A stretch of 17,551 nucleotides of DNA from Pseudomonadota bacterium. GTDB taxonomy: Bacteria > Pseudomonadota > Gammaproteobacteria > Burkholderiales > SHXO01. The DNA lies in assembly GCA_023430065.1 (NCBI GenBank), contig JAEZCG010000074.1, positions 1 to 17,551 on the forward strand, in the 5' to 3' direction. This document shows positions 7,033 to 15,420 of this stretch, piece by piece (position 1 is the first letter of the stretch; each line of letters begins with the position of its first letter). The notes beneath the pieces are model-generated. The model was not told where the DNA came from. It did not search any database and worked only from the letters and a program-made list of their open reading frames with translations. A program made the position numbers and the translations under genes.

Positions 7033-9681
7033 TCACGCCAGCGCCTTGCTCACCACTTCCAGCGTGTCCTTGGACAGGCTGTCCGTTGCACGGATGCGGG
7101 TCAGCTGCGCGCGCGCGTGGTCCTGCCGGCCGCCATCGAACTTGCGCCAGCGGTCGAACCCACGCGCCAGTCGCGCCGCGATCTGCGGGTTGAGCGGATC
7201 CAGCGCGAGCACCTGATCGGCAGCGAACACGTAGCCCGATCCGTCAGCGGCGTGAAAGTGCCGCTGGTTGGCGCAGAAGGTTCGGATCAGCGCATACACC
7301 TTGTTCGGGTTCTTCAGGTCGAACGCCGGATGCTGCGTGAGTTGCTTCACCTCGGAGAGCGTCTGCGGCACCCGGGCGCTCGCCTGCACGGCGAGCCACT
7401 TGTCCACCACCAGCGGTTCGCGCTTCCACTTCGCGTAGAACCGCTCCAGGGCCGGCTTGCGTTCGTCCCAGTCGGTATTGGCAATGGCCATCAACGCAGC
7501 CATCGCGTCGGTCATGTTGTCGGCGCCGTCGAACTGCCGCAGGCACAGCGCGCGCACCGGCTCGTCGTCCAGCTCCATCAGATAGGACAGGCAGAGATTC
7601 TTCAGTGCGCGTCGTCCGGCGGAGGCCGCATCCGGGCTGTACGGTGCCGGGATCGAATACGCCTGATACGTGGCGAGCAGTTCGCCGCGCAACGCTTGCG
7701 CGATGTGCCAGCGCAGCTGTACGCGCACCGCGTGGATCGCGTCGGGGTCGACCACCTCCATCTGTTCGCCGACATAGGGTTCGCTCGGCAGGTTGAGCGC
7801 CTCCGCGGCGAAGGCGGGATCGCGCGCCGCATCGCCGAGGATGCGCTCGAATGCCTGGATGAAACCCGGATGCGGATCGAGCGATTCGCCCGACCCAACC
7901 CGTGCGATGTCCCGCAGCATGATGTTCAGCGCCAGGCGTTGGCCGGCCTCCCAGCGATTAAAGGCATCGCTGTCGTGGGCCATCAGGTGGGCGAGGTCGT
8001 CGTCGCTCAGATCGGTGTCGAGCACGACCGGGGCAGACAGCCCGCGCAGCAGCGAGGGCACCGGCCGGCTGGTGACGTCCACGAACCGCAGGGACAGCGT
8101 GCGGTCGACCAGCGAGAACGTGCGCGAGGTGCCACTCGACTCTGACTCGCCTTCGAGGCGCAGCGCCATTTCCTTCCCGTCGCTGTCGAGCAGCCCTAGC
8201 ACCACGGGGATCTGCAGCGGCAGCTTCTCCGGCTGGCCGGGTGTGGGCGGGGTGGACTGGTGGAAGTCGAGCGTGAAGGACTTTGCGGCGGCGTCGTACG
8301 AACTGCGCACCCGCAGGCGCGGCGTTCCGGCCTGGTCGTACCAGCGCCGGAACAGCGAGAGATCCACCCCGCTCGCATCCTGCATCGCCTGCACGAAGTC
8401 GTCGGTGGTGACCGCCTGCCCGTCATGGCGCTCGAAATACAGGTCCATGCCCTTGCGGAACGCCTGGACCCCGAGCAGGGTGTGGATCATGCGCACCACT
8501 TCCGCGCCCTTCTCGTACACCGTCGGCGTGTAGAAGTTGCTGATCTCCATGTACGACTGCGGCCGCACGGGATGCGCCATCGGTCCGGCGTCCTCCGGGA
8601 ACTGCGCCGCACGCAGCTGACGCACCTCCTGGATGCGTTGCACCGGCCGGGAGTAGGTATCCGCACCGAACTCCTGGTCGCGGAACACGGTGAGGCCTTC
8701 CTTGAGCGAGAGCTGGAACCAGTCGCGGCACGTGACCCGGTTGCCGGTCCAGTTGTGGAAGTACTCGTGCGCCACCACGCGGTCGATCAGCATGAAATCG
8801 GTATCGGTGGCGATGTCGGGCCGGGCCAGCACATACTTGGTGTTGAAGAGGTTGAGCCCCTTGTTCTCCATCGCCCCCATGTTGAAGTCGCCCACCGCCA
8901 CGATCATGTAGCGGTCGAGGTCGAGTTCGAGGCCGAATACCTGCTCGTCCCACTTCATCGACTTCTTCAGCGCCTGCATGGCGAACGCGCACTGGTCGAG
9001 CTTCCCCGGTTCGACGTAGATCGCCAGCGTCACCGTTCGCCCCGAGGCGGTGACGAAGCTGTCCTGGAGCTTGTCCAGGCGGGCCGCGACCATGGCGAAC
9101 AGGTAGGAGGGCTTGGGAAACGGGTCTTCCCATTTCGCCCAATGGCGTCCCTCCTCTTCCTCGCCGTGGCCAACCGGATTGCCGTTGGACAGCAGGTCGG
9201 GGTAACGGGCGGCGTCGGCGTGAATCGTGGTGGTGTAGCGCGCCATCACGTCCGGGCGGTCGAGGAAGTAGGTGATGCGTCGAAAGCCCTCCGCCTCGCA
9301 CTGCGTGAACAGGCCGTCCTTGGACGCGTAGAGTCCCATGAGCTTGGTGTTCTGCGCCGGCAGGATGCGCACGCTGGTCTCCAGCGTGAAGGCGTCGGGG
9401 ACGCGATCGATGGTGAGGTGCTCGGCGTCGACCTCGTATTCGTTACGCTCCAGCGGGCGCCCATCGATCTTCACCGACTCGAGCTCCAGTTCGTCGCCGT
9501 CCAGGACGAGCGGCGAGGTGTTCGAGGCAGCCGGATGGCGCGCCACGCGCAAGACGGCATGCACGCGCGTGAAGGCCTCGCGGACGTCGACGTCCAGGTC
9601 GACGGTCGAGACCAGGAAGGCGGGCGGGGTATAGTCCTCCAGGTAGACGGTGCGGGGCGGTGGGTTGAGCAGATTGATCAC
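7033..9681 (-). CDS. pepN: aminopeptidase N (M1 zinc metallopeptidase)
   Basis: The 882-residue protein is a full-length PepN of the M1 family. The exopeptidase motif GAMEN is at 269-273. The zinc site HEYFH at 305-309 is completed by E328 (HExxH-X18-E), and the transition-state tyrosine is Y389 in TVYEKGAE. Spacing is the same as in E. coli PepN with an offset of eight residues. The N-terminal beta domain begins with the family block VYLEDYTPPAFL, and the helical C-terminal domain fills residues after about 550. It removes N-terminal residues from cytosolic peptides. The start is a GTG at 9681 with AGGA nine bases upstream. The next gene, the ArsC-like reductase, begins within 24 bp of the stop, so the two are probably co-transcribed. 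Confidence 0.97.
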   Translation of the reverse strand: MINLLNPPPRTVYLEDYTPPAFLVSTVDLDVDVREAFTRVHAVLRVARHPAASNTSPLVLDGDELELESVKIDGRPLERNEYEVDAEHLTIDRVPDAFTLETSVRILPAQNTKLMGLYASKDGLFTQCEAEGFRRITYFLDRPDVMARYTTTIHADAARYPDLLSNGNPVGHGEEEEGRHWAKWEDPFPKPSYLFAMVAARLDKLQDSFVTASGRTVTLAIYVEPGKLDQCAFAMQALKKSMKWDEQVFGLELDLDRYMIVAVGDFNMGAMENKGLNLFNTKYVLARPDIATDTDFMLIDRVVAHEYFHNWTGNRVTCRDWFQLSLKEGLTVFRDQEFGADTYSRPVQRIQEVRQLRAAQFPEDAGPMAHPVRPQSYMEISNFYTPTVYEKGAEVVRMIHTLLGVQAFRKGMDLYFERHDGQAVTTDDFVQAMQDASGVDLSLFRRWYDQAGTPRLRVRSSYDAAAKSFTLDFHQSTPPTPGQPEKLPLQIPVVLGLLDSDGKEMALRLEGESESSGTSRTFSLVDRTLSLRFVDVTSRPVPSLLRGLSAPVVLDTDLSDDDLAHLMAHDSDAFNRWEAGQRLALNIMLRDIARVGSGESLDPHPGFIQAFERILGDAARDPAFAAEALNLPSEPYVGEQMEVVDPDAIHAVRVQLRWHIAQALRGELLATYQAYSIPAPYSPDAASAGRRALKNLCLSYLMELDDEPVRALCLRQFDGADNMTDAMAALMAIANTDWDERKPALERFYAKWKREPLVVDKWLAVQASARVPQTLSEVKQLTQHPAFDLKNPNKVYALIRTFCANQRHFHAADGSGYVFAADQVLALDPLNPQIAARLARGFDRWRKFDGGRQDHARAQLTRIRATDSLSKDTLEVVSKALA

Positions 9682-9735
9682 GTCGGGGAATCCTGAGAGT
9701 CGTCCAGGAGAAGTCTACCCGCAAGATCCCTCCCC

Positions 9736-9819
9736 GCGTTCGGGATGACACGAGAGCGCGTTCGGGATGACATAGGGCGCGTTCGGGATGGCACGAGAGT
9801 GCGTTCGGATGACCCGTGA
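9736..9819. repeat. tandem repeat, four copies of about 22 bp (GCGTTCGGGATGACACGAGA unit)
   Basis: Copies begin at 9736, 9758, 9779 and 9801, so the period is 21-22 bp. The core GCGTTCGGGATG is kept in the first three copies. The last copy is degenerate and has lost one G. An inverted partial copy, GTGTCATCCC, lies at 9914-9923 and is the exact reverse complement of GGGATGACAC in copy 1. I know similar 'TCATCCCGAAC'-type intergenic repeats from many bacterial genomes, where their translation yields spurious 'CHPER' peptides. The array sits between the pepN start and the SDR gene, within the pepN leader region. Confidence 0.8.
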
Positions 9820-10020
9820 GCCCGGCCGCGGTGCAGCTCGATGGACAGCACGGGCGTGAGTTCGGCGGCATGAGTCGGCAGCACGAGTGCCCGGCGATGC
9901 CGCAACCCCTTCGGTGTCATCCCGGGCGGCGCGTGAGCGGCACGAGCGATCCTCGCCCTGGAGCCAGCGACCGGAACCATTGCTTGCTCCCCGTCCTCTG
10001 ATCCGTCCCAGGAATTCACC
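9820..10020. other. intergenic region between the repeat array and the SDR gene
   Basis: Together with the repeat array this makes a 339-bp gap without a credible gene. It holds the inverted repeat unit at 9911-9923. An AGGA ribosome site for the SDR gene lies at 10010-10013. It must carry the divergent promoters for pepN and the SDR gene, but I see no -35/-10 pair good enough to call. Confidence 0.5.
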
Positions 10021-10830
10021 ATGACTCCCAAGACCATCCTCGTCACCGGCTCCACCGACGGCATCGGCCGGGCCACCGCACAGCAACTGCTCGCGCTCGG
10101 GCACCGCGTCCTCGTGCACGGCCGCAGCCAACCCAAGGCGCAGGCGCGGGCGAACGATCTCGCGCACCAGACGGGCGGCCGGACGGAGGCGGTGTGGGGC
10201 GATCTGTCCTCCATGCAGCAGGTGGTGACCCTCGCCCACCAGGTGCATGCTCACGCGCCCGTGCTCGATGTACTCGTCCACAACGCCGGCGTGTACGAGC
10301 GCGACCGCCGCCTCACGGCGGAGGGTTTCGAAACGACGATGGCGGTGAACCACTTCGCCCCCTTTCTGCTCACGCATCACCTGCTGTCCGACATCACGAC
10401 GGCGAGCGCGGGCCGTGTCGTGGTGGTCAGTTCCATGACGCATCAGGGTGCACGCATCGACATTGCGGACTTGAACTTCGCCCGCCGCTTCGACGGCTAT
10501 CAGGCGTATAGCAGCTCCAAGCTTGCCAACGTGCTGTTCGCCCGCGCACTGGCCCGCCGGCTCGTCGGCACGCCCGTCACCGTGAATGCGCTGCATCCGG
10601 GCGTGATCGACACGAAGCTGCTGCGCGCCGCGTTCAGCGGCCGGGGTGCCTCGGTGGAGCAGGGCGCGCGCACGTCGGTCTACTTGGCCACTTCCGATGA
10701 AGTGGACGGCGAGACGGCCGGGTACTACGTCGAGTGCCGCAAGACACAGCCATCGAAGCTGGCTCTGGACGATGCGCTGGGCGAGGCGCTGTGGCAGGAG
10801 ACCGAGCGCCAGCTGGCAGCCTTTCTCTGA
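10021..10830 (+). CDS. short-chain dehydrogenase/reductase (SDR), classical type
   Basis: The 269-residue protein is a classical Rossmann-fold SDR. The nucleotide-binding motif TGSTDGIG is at 9-16. The structural NAG motif is in LVHNAGVYERD, and SSMTHQG includes the expected serine region. The catalytic pair is Y163 and K167 (YSSSK). Family knowledge: such enzymes oxidise or reduce small alcohols and carbonyls with NAD(H) or NADP(H). The HGRS segment after beta-strand 2 suggests NADPH preference, but this is an inference. The HPGVIDTKLL region and the later KTQPSKLALDD segment resemble the retinol-dehydrogenase/WWOX-like SDR group, so the substrate remains open. The start is an ATG with AGGAATTCACC upstream. 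A 240-bp gap with no gene or clear terminator separates it from the SRPBCC gene. Confidence 0.92.
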   Translation: MTPKTILVTGSTDGIGRATAQQLLALGHRVLVHGRSQPKAQARANDLAHQTGGRTEAVWGDLSSMQQVVTLAHQVHAHAPVLDVLVHNAGVYERDRRLTAEGFETTMAVNHFAPFLLTHHLLSDITTASAGRVVVVSSMTHQGARIDIADLNFARRFDGYQAYSSSKLANVLFARALARRLVGTPVTVNALHPGVIDTKLLRAAFSGRGASVEQGARTSVYLATSDEVDGETAGYYVECRKTQPSKLALDDALGEALWQETERQLAAFL

Positions 10831-11070
10831 AATCGCATGCGCCGAGTACGCTCCGTGATGGGCCGCGCAAGCCGCGCGCGACGACCCGCGGAGCGGCGAG
10901 CGCCCGATCTGCCCTCTTGCGCAGCGTGCGCAGGCCGGGCACGTGCCGGACGCTTTCATCGGGTGGATAGCGGAACGTGAGTTGCTGAGGCTCTATCGCG
11001 CATGCGCTGGGCCGGCACGGACACGGGCATGCGTTCCGTGTTGTTCAACCCGCCGACTGGAGATACTTCG

Positions 11071-11829
11071 ATGCGGACTCGCGACCGAGTCAACCTGATG
11101 CAGGTAGATCGCTGGGGATACGTGGCTGCCGGCGTAGCCCTGCTCGCCTGGGGCCTGCGACGACGCGGGCTGGCGGGTGGCGGCGCAGGCGGCATCGCGG
11201 CCTGGCTCATGTACCAGGCGTACACGGGGAATAACCCCATGTTCGAGCCGCTCGACATCCGCGTGAATCGCCACCCGGTCGAGACCGGCGCACGCGAGAC
11301 CATCGTCATCGACGATGCCCTGACCATCGGCAAACCGCGCGAGGAGGTGTACCGCTTCTGGCGGAATCTCGAGAACCTGCCGCGGTTCGCGCCGTGGGTC
11401 AGGCGCGTGGACGTGCTCGACGAACGCCGCTCCGAGTGGGAAGTCGAGGGTCCGCACGGCGGTGCCGTGCACTGGGAGTCCGAGATCACCCGCGACACGC
11501 CGAATGAGGAGATCGAATGGCGGACCACCGCCAACCGCAGCATCGCCAATTTCGGCAGCGTCTCGTTCCGAGATGCCCCTGCCGGCCGCGGGACGATCGT
11601 TCGGGTGCACCTCGAGTACGTTTCCCCCGCCGGTTCGCTCGGTGCCGCAGTCGCGCGCCTGATGGGACGTGCACCCCAGAGCATGGTGGAGCAGTCGTTG
11701 CGCAGCCTGAAGCAGCTCCTCGAGGCAGGCGAGGTGGCCACCGTCGACGGACAGACGTCGGGACGCGCCGGCACGCGCAGCAGACAAGGACGCCAGGATG
11801 CGGCCGGCGAGCTAGCGGACGCGCAGTAG
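11071..11829 (+). CDS. membrane-anchored SRPBCC (cyclase/dehydrase-like) protein with DUF2892-like N-terminus
   Basis: The 252-residue protein starts with a glycine-rich hydrophobic region at about residues 14-53. It resembles the DUF2892-type two-helix anchor and includes GLRRRGLAGGGAGGIAAWL and a 'YTGNNPMFEPL' exit. A SRPBCC/polyketide-cyclase-like domain follows at about 75-215, including IGKPREEVYRFWRNLENLPRF. The last 35 residues are polar and probably disordered. Family knowledge: SRPBCC domains form a deep ligand pocket for hydrophobic molecules, and this DUF2892-SRPBCC form has no assigned ligand. I chose the ATG at 11071, not 11002, because GGAG lies eight bases upstream and the anchor starts there. 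It is followed after 126 bp by a zinc dehydrogenase, a pairing I know from other proteobacteria. Confidence 0.87.
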   Translation: MRTRDRVNLMQVDRWGYVAAGVALLAWGLRRRGLAGGGAGGIAAWLMYQAYTGNNPMFEPLDIRVNRHPVETGARETIVIDDALTIGKPREEVYRFWRNLENLPRFAPWVRRVDVLDERRSEWEVEGPHGGAVHWESEITRDTPNEEIEWRTTANRSIANFGSVSFRDAPAGRGTIVRVHLEYVSPAGSLGAAVARLMGRAPQSMVEQSLRSLKQLLEAGEVATVDGQTSGRAGTRSRQGRQDAAGELADAQ

Positions 11830-11955
11830 TCCCTGCCGGTCCTTGCGCATGTCACGCGCGCGATCTGGACCGGTCGACTCCGGCTGTCAGGCCTGCGTGA
11901 CGAGTCTGGGCGATCCGTCGCATGCGCCGCCCGAACCCTTCGTTGGAGAGATTCG

Positions 11956-13125
11956 ATGAAAGCGACCTGCTGGTATGGCAAGCACGACGTGCGCGTGGAG
12001 GAGGTGCCCGATCCGGTGATCCTCAATCCGCGCGATGCGATCGTGCGCATCACCTCCACGGCCATCTGCGGGTCCGATCTGCACCTGTACGACGGCTTCA
12101 TCCCGTCCATGCGCAAAGGTGACATCCTCGGCCACGAGTTCATGGGCGAGGTGGTCGAACTGGGAAGCGAGGTACGCAACCTCAAGGTCGGCGATCGCGT
12201 GGTCGTGCCGTTCCCGATCGCCTGCGGCAACTGTTTCTTCTGCGAGAAGGAACTGTACTCGCTGTGCGAGAACTCCAATCCCAACGCGTGGATGGCGGAG
12301 AAGATGTACGGCCATGCCGCCTGCGGCATTTACGGCTATTCGCACCTCACCGGTGGGTACGCGGGCGGACAGGCAGAGTACGCGCGCGTGCCCTTCGCCG
12401 ACGTGGGCCCGCTGAAGGTGCCCGAGGGCATGTCCGACGAACAGGTGCTGTTCCTGTCCGACATCCTGCCCACCGGCTATATGGCTGCGGAAGCCTGCGA
12501 CATCCACCCCGGCGACACCGTCGCGGTGTGGGGCTGCGGGCCGGTGGGGCAGTTCGCGATCCAGAGCGCGCGCGTGCTCGGCGCCGAGCGCGTCATCGCC
12601 ATCGACCGCGTCCCGGCGCGGCTGGCCATGGCCGCGCGCCACTCCGGCGCGGAGGCGATCGACTTCGAGCAGGACGACGTGCTCGACGCGCTGAAGGAAC
12701 TGACCGGCGGACGTGGACCGGATGCATGCATCGACGCGGTGGGCATGGAGGCGCACGTGCACGGCGTGGTCGGCACCTACGATCGCGTCAAGCAGGCCAT
12801 GATGCTGGAGACCGATCGACCGGCCGCGTTACGTCAGGCGATCATGGCCTGCCGCAATGGCGGCACGGTGTCGGTGCCGGGCGTGTACGGCGGCTTCCTC
12901 GACAAGTTCCCGATGGGCTCCATCATGCAGCGCTCGCTGACCATCAAGACCGGGCAGACCCACGTACACCGCTACATGCGGCCCCTGCTCGAGATGATCC
13001 AGGACGGACGCATCGATCCCACCTTCGTCATCACTCATCGCATGGCGCTGGACGAGGCACCGGAAGCCTACGAGACGTTCAAGCACAAGCAGGACGACTG
13101 CGTGAAGGTGGTGCTGGCACCGTGA
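11956..13125 (+). CDS. zinc-dependent alcohol dehydrogenase, formaldehyde dehydrogenase-like
   Basis: The 389-residue protein is a medium-chain zinc dehydrogenase. The catalytic zinc ligands are C38 (AICGSD) and H60-E61 (GHEFMG). The structural zinc is held by C90, C93, C96 and C104 (CGNCFFC...C). The Rossmann motif is GCGPVGQ near residues 194-200, followed by an acidic D near 217 (IAIDRV), which favours NAD over NADP. Length and the long insertion with [14 protein letters not shown] place it with the glutathione-independent formaldehyde dehydrogenase-like group. The true substrate could be formaldehyde or another alcohol. GGAGAG precedes the ATG. Its leader TTGGAGAGATTCG resembles the CTGGAGATACTTCG leader of the SRPBCC gene. 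It converges on the next gene with only 12 bp between stops. Confidence 0.93.
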   Translation: MKATCWYGKHDVRVEEVPDPVILNPRDAIVRITSTAICGSDLHLYDGFIPSMRKGDILGHEFMGEVVELGSEVRNLKVGDRVVVPFPIACGNCFFCEKELYSLCENSNPNAWMAEKMYGHAACGIYGYSHLTGGYAGGQAEYARVPFADVGPLKVPEGMSDEQVLFLSDILPTGYMAAEACDIHPGDTVAVWGCGPVGQFAIQSARVLGAERVIAIDRVPARLAMAARHSGAEAIDFEQDDVLDALKELTGGRGPDACIDAVGMEAHVHGVVGTYDRVKQAMMLETDRPAALRQAIMACRNGGTVSVPGVYGGFLDKFPMGSIMQRSLTIKTGQTHVHRYMRPLLEMIQDGRIDPTFVITHRMALDEAPEAYETFKHKQDDCVKVVLAP

Positions 13126-13137
13126 GGAGGTGAACGG

Positions 13138-14418
13138 TCAGCGCAGAGCCGCGAGGGCAGCGATGCGTCGGTCGATCTCGCGCAGCATCGCTTCGTATTC
13201 CGGCGCGCCGATACCTCCGAAGCGCGTGACGAACTCCGCTTGCCGCAACCCGCTCGGCAGATCCTCGATCGAGGGCATGACATCCGATTCCCTCACACCC
13301 GCCTGCACGCGCGCCTGCAGTGCCTTGGCGTGTGTCGTGGCCGCCTCGCCGAAGCGCGTGCCCGCGCGGTCAGCCGCCAGGTCGTCGAAGGAGAAGCCGC
13401 TTCCCCCACGTGCATCTTCCACTTCCTTGTACAGGCCGATGGCGTCGGCCAGTGCGGTGTCGGCGTGCGCGGCGATCGCGGCCGACACCATGAAGTGTTT
13501 CGCCAGATCCGGGCGTCCCAACAGTGTCACGCGCTGCCACAGGGGACGGGGCCATGCCGCTGCCTGCGGCACCACGCGGCTCAGGCGCTCACCCAGCACG
13601 TGGAACGTCAAGACCAGCATCGCCGCGCGATTCTCGACGATCGCATCGCCGTCCCCGCTGCGCGTCTGGGCCAGCCGAAGCATCGGGTGCAGCAGCACCG
13701 ACAGCGACACCGGTCCGCGGCCGAACGCGCGCGCCTCCTCGGCCAGGAGGGCCTGGTAGGGACGCAGACGTTCCACGTCGCCTTCGCTCACCATCGATGC
13801 GCCTAGTTGACCGGTTAGGGCGTTGTCCCAGGTGTAGATCAGGACCATCGATCGCGGCCAGAAGCGGACGGAGCGCAGCGCGTCCACCGGCAGCGGTCTG
13901 CGCGGATCCGTCCTCAGTCGCTCGAGAGCGTGATCGAGCAGCCAGTTCGACAGTCGGTCCGGAAGGGGGAGGTGGCCGATGCGCACCGATTCGAGGCGCG
14001 GCAGATCGACCGTCTGCGTCAAACGGCCGGTGATGTTGAGGTATCCCCGCGGCGGCGACCCCGGTAACGGCGCGCTGACCAGGAATCGCGCGCCGCCGTC
14101 CTCGAGTTCCACGTGCGCACTGCCGCGCGCATACAGGCCGGCCAGGTAGTTCGCCGCGGTGTCCACGTCGTCGGCCCCCAGACGCATGCTCTGCAGGGAC
14201 CCGGCCTGCATCCGGCGCAACGACTGACCACGCACGATGCGCTTGGCGCGCTCGATGTGCGCCGGAGTGAGCACGACCGCTCGCTCGAGGACCGGCGTGC
14301 GATCGATCGCCAGGACGATGGCACCCGCGGTCAGAAGCATTACCGCGGCCACGATCACGAGGAGCAACAGGAACGAAGCGCGCAGCGTGCCGGTGACCGC
14401 CTCGAGGCGTCTGGTCAT
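13138..14418 (-). CDS. uncharacterised membrane-anchored protein with conserved-looking C-terminal His/Lys-Glu/Asp motif
   Basis: I do not recognise this 426-residue protein as a named family. It has a short basic N-terminus, then one transmembrane segment at about residues 15-38. The rest looks like a soluble, probably periplasmic, alpha-rich body. The best-defined part is at about 305-355, with H308-F-x-x-S, G-x-x-K331-E332-x-x-x-D, GGSGFSF, and D346-L-x-x-D350-x-x-G. This pattern recalls that of YfiM/DUF2279-like membrane-associated proteins, but I cannot confirm homology. The start is the ATG at 14418, nine bases after the nitronate monooxygenase stop. No strong ribosome site stands alone, so translational coupling is likely. 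It is the last gene of the RidA-like, monooxygenase operon. Base composition matches its neighbours, so it is not an obvious recent import. Confidence 0.85.
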   Translation of the reverse strand: MTRRLEAVTGTLRASFLLLLVIVAAVMLLTAGAIVLAIDRTPVLERAVVLTPAHIERAKRIVRGQSLRRMQAGSLQSMRLGADDVDTAANYLAGLYARGSAHVELEDGGARFLVSAPLPGSPPRGYLNITGRLTQTVDLPRLESVRIGHLPLPDRLSNWLLDHALERLRTDPRRPLPVDALRSVRFWPRSMVLIYTWDNALTGQLGASMVSEGDVERLRPYQALLAEEARAFGRGPVSLSVLLHPMLRLAQTRSGDGDAIVENRAAMLVLTFHVLGERLSRVVPQAAAWPRPLWQRVTLLGRPDLAKHFMVSAAIAAHADTALADAIGLYKEVEDARGGSGFSFDDLAADRAGTRFGEAATTHAKALQARVQAGVRESDVMPSIEDLPSGLRQAEFVTRFGGIGAPEYEAMLREIDRRIAALAALR

Positions 14419-14427
14419 CCTCGACGA

Positions 14428-15417
14428 TCAGTGTGCGAGATAGGTCCCCGCACGAGCGAGAAGCTCGTTTGCCTGCGCGGCCATCGAATCGACGATGCTC
14501 GCTGCGCTCGGCCGGTCGTGGATCAGTCCGATGGCTTCGCCGGCAATCGTCGCCACCATGTCGAGATCGTTGGCGGCTCGCGCCCGCGCATAGGCGTCGC
14601 GCAAGCTGCCGAATGCCGCGTGCGCCTCTGCTTCGCGTTCCGCCCACTCGTCGGTGAGACGGTTGCGCATCACGCGGTAGGAGAATTCAGGAGGCCAGTC
14701 GACACCGCGCAGCGCGTCCACTGCGGTGGTGCGCACGGTGTCGTCGCCGGTGCCCGCGATCGCGCGTGCCACCATTGACTCCGGCGTGAGCGCTTCCTGG
14801 GAAGCCCAGAAACGCGTGCCGACCACCACCCCGTCCGCGCCCAGCATGAGCGCCGCAGCCAGACCGCGCCCGTCCGCGATGCCGCCGGCCGCGAGCAGCA
14901 GCGTCTGCGGGGCGCGCTTGGCGAGATGGTCGGCCACTTCCGGCACCAGCGGCAGCGTGGCGCGGCGCGCGCCGTGTCCGCCTGCCTCTGCACCTTGCGC
15001 CACGATGATGGCCGCGCCGGCGTCGAGCGCCTCCTCCACGTGGCGCAGACACTGCACCTGGCAGATCAGCTGCGCCCCGGCCGCCCTGACCTTCGGGGCG
15101 AACGGCCTGGCATCGCCGAATGACAGGAACACGCAGGCCGGATGGTAGCCGAGCATCTCGTCGAGCAGGCCGGGATTGCGCGCCAGGGCCCAGGTGATGA
15201 ACCCGATCCCGAAGGTGTGTTCCCGTACCAGCGTCAGTTCGTGATGCAGGTCCGGCTCCGTGCCCAGCAGACCGGCGTAGCCGCCACCGACCAGTCCCAG
15301 TCCCCCCGCGGCGGACACCGCCGCCGCCAACCGGCCGCCGGAGATGAGTCCCATCGGTGCGGACACGATGGGATGGCGCAGTCCGAATGCCTGCGTCAGT
15401 CTTGTCTGCATGGCCAA
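14428..15417 (-). CDS. nitronate monooxygenase / 2-nitropropane dioxygenase family flavoenzyme
   Basis: The 329-residue protein is an FMN-dependent TIM-barrel enzyme of the nitronate monooxygenase family. The N-terminal PIVSAPMG block is at 16-23. The family motif AQGAEAGGHG with H148 follows. The phosphate-binding loops are AAGGIADG (176-183) and GADGVVVGTRF (193-203). Family knowledge: these enzymes oxidise propionate-3-nitronate or alkyl nitronates to carbonyl compounds and nitrite. Some members with the same fold are enoyl-ACP reductases (FabK) or thiouracil-related oxidoreductases, so the substrate is not fixed by sequence. Its start lies three bases after the RidA-like stop, and the next gene starts nine bases after its own stop. 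This implies one transcript and coupled translation. Confidence 0.92.
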   Translation of the reverse strand: MAMQTRLTQAFGLRHPIVSAPMGLISGGRLAAAVSAAGGLGLVGGGYAGLLGTEPDLHHELTLVREHTFGIGFITWALARNPGLLDEMLGYHPACVFLSFGDARPFAPKVRAAGAQLICQVQCLRHVEEALDAGAAIIVAQGAEAGGHGARRATLPLVPEVADHLAKRAPQTLLLAAGGIADGRGLAAALMLGADGVVVGTRFWASQEALTPESMVARAIAGTGDDTVRTTAVDALRGVDWPPEFSYRVMRNRLTDEWAEREAEAHAAFGSLRDAYARARAANDLDMVATIAGEAIGLIHDRPSAASIVDSMAAQANELLARAGTYLAH

Positions 15418-15420
15418 TCC

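Noticed and set aside
8260..9696. 478-residue open frame on the plus strand
   Set aside because: It lies opposite pepN, which carries all M1 motifs. It is an antisense shadow.
9736..9819. possible CRISPR array
   Set aside because: The unit of 21-22 bp repeats head to tail without unique spacers, and no cas gene is present.
10931..10947. palindrome GGCACGTGCC after the SDR gene as terminator or operator
   Set aside because: The 10-bp palindrome lies over 100 bp after the stop, has no T-run, and short GC palindromes are common in this composition.
9715..10959. 414-residue minus-strand frame ending in a repeat-derived CHPERGEGSCG peptide
   Set aside because: It is antisense to the SDR gene and its C-terminus is a translation of the intergenic tandem repeat, a known annotation artefact.
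10956..12329. 457-residue minus-strand frame
   Set aside because: It is antisense to the SRPBCC and zinc dehydrogenase genes and rich in Ser, Arg, Thr and Pro with no domain.
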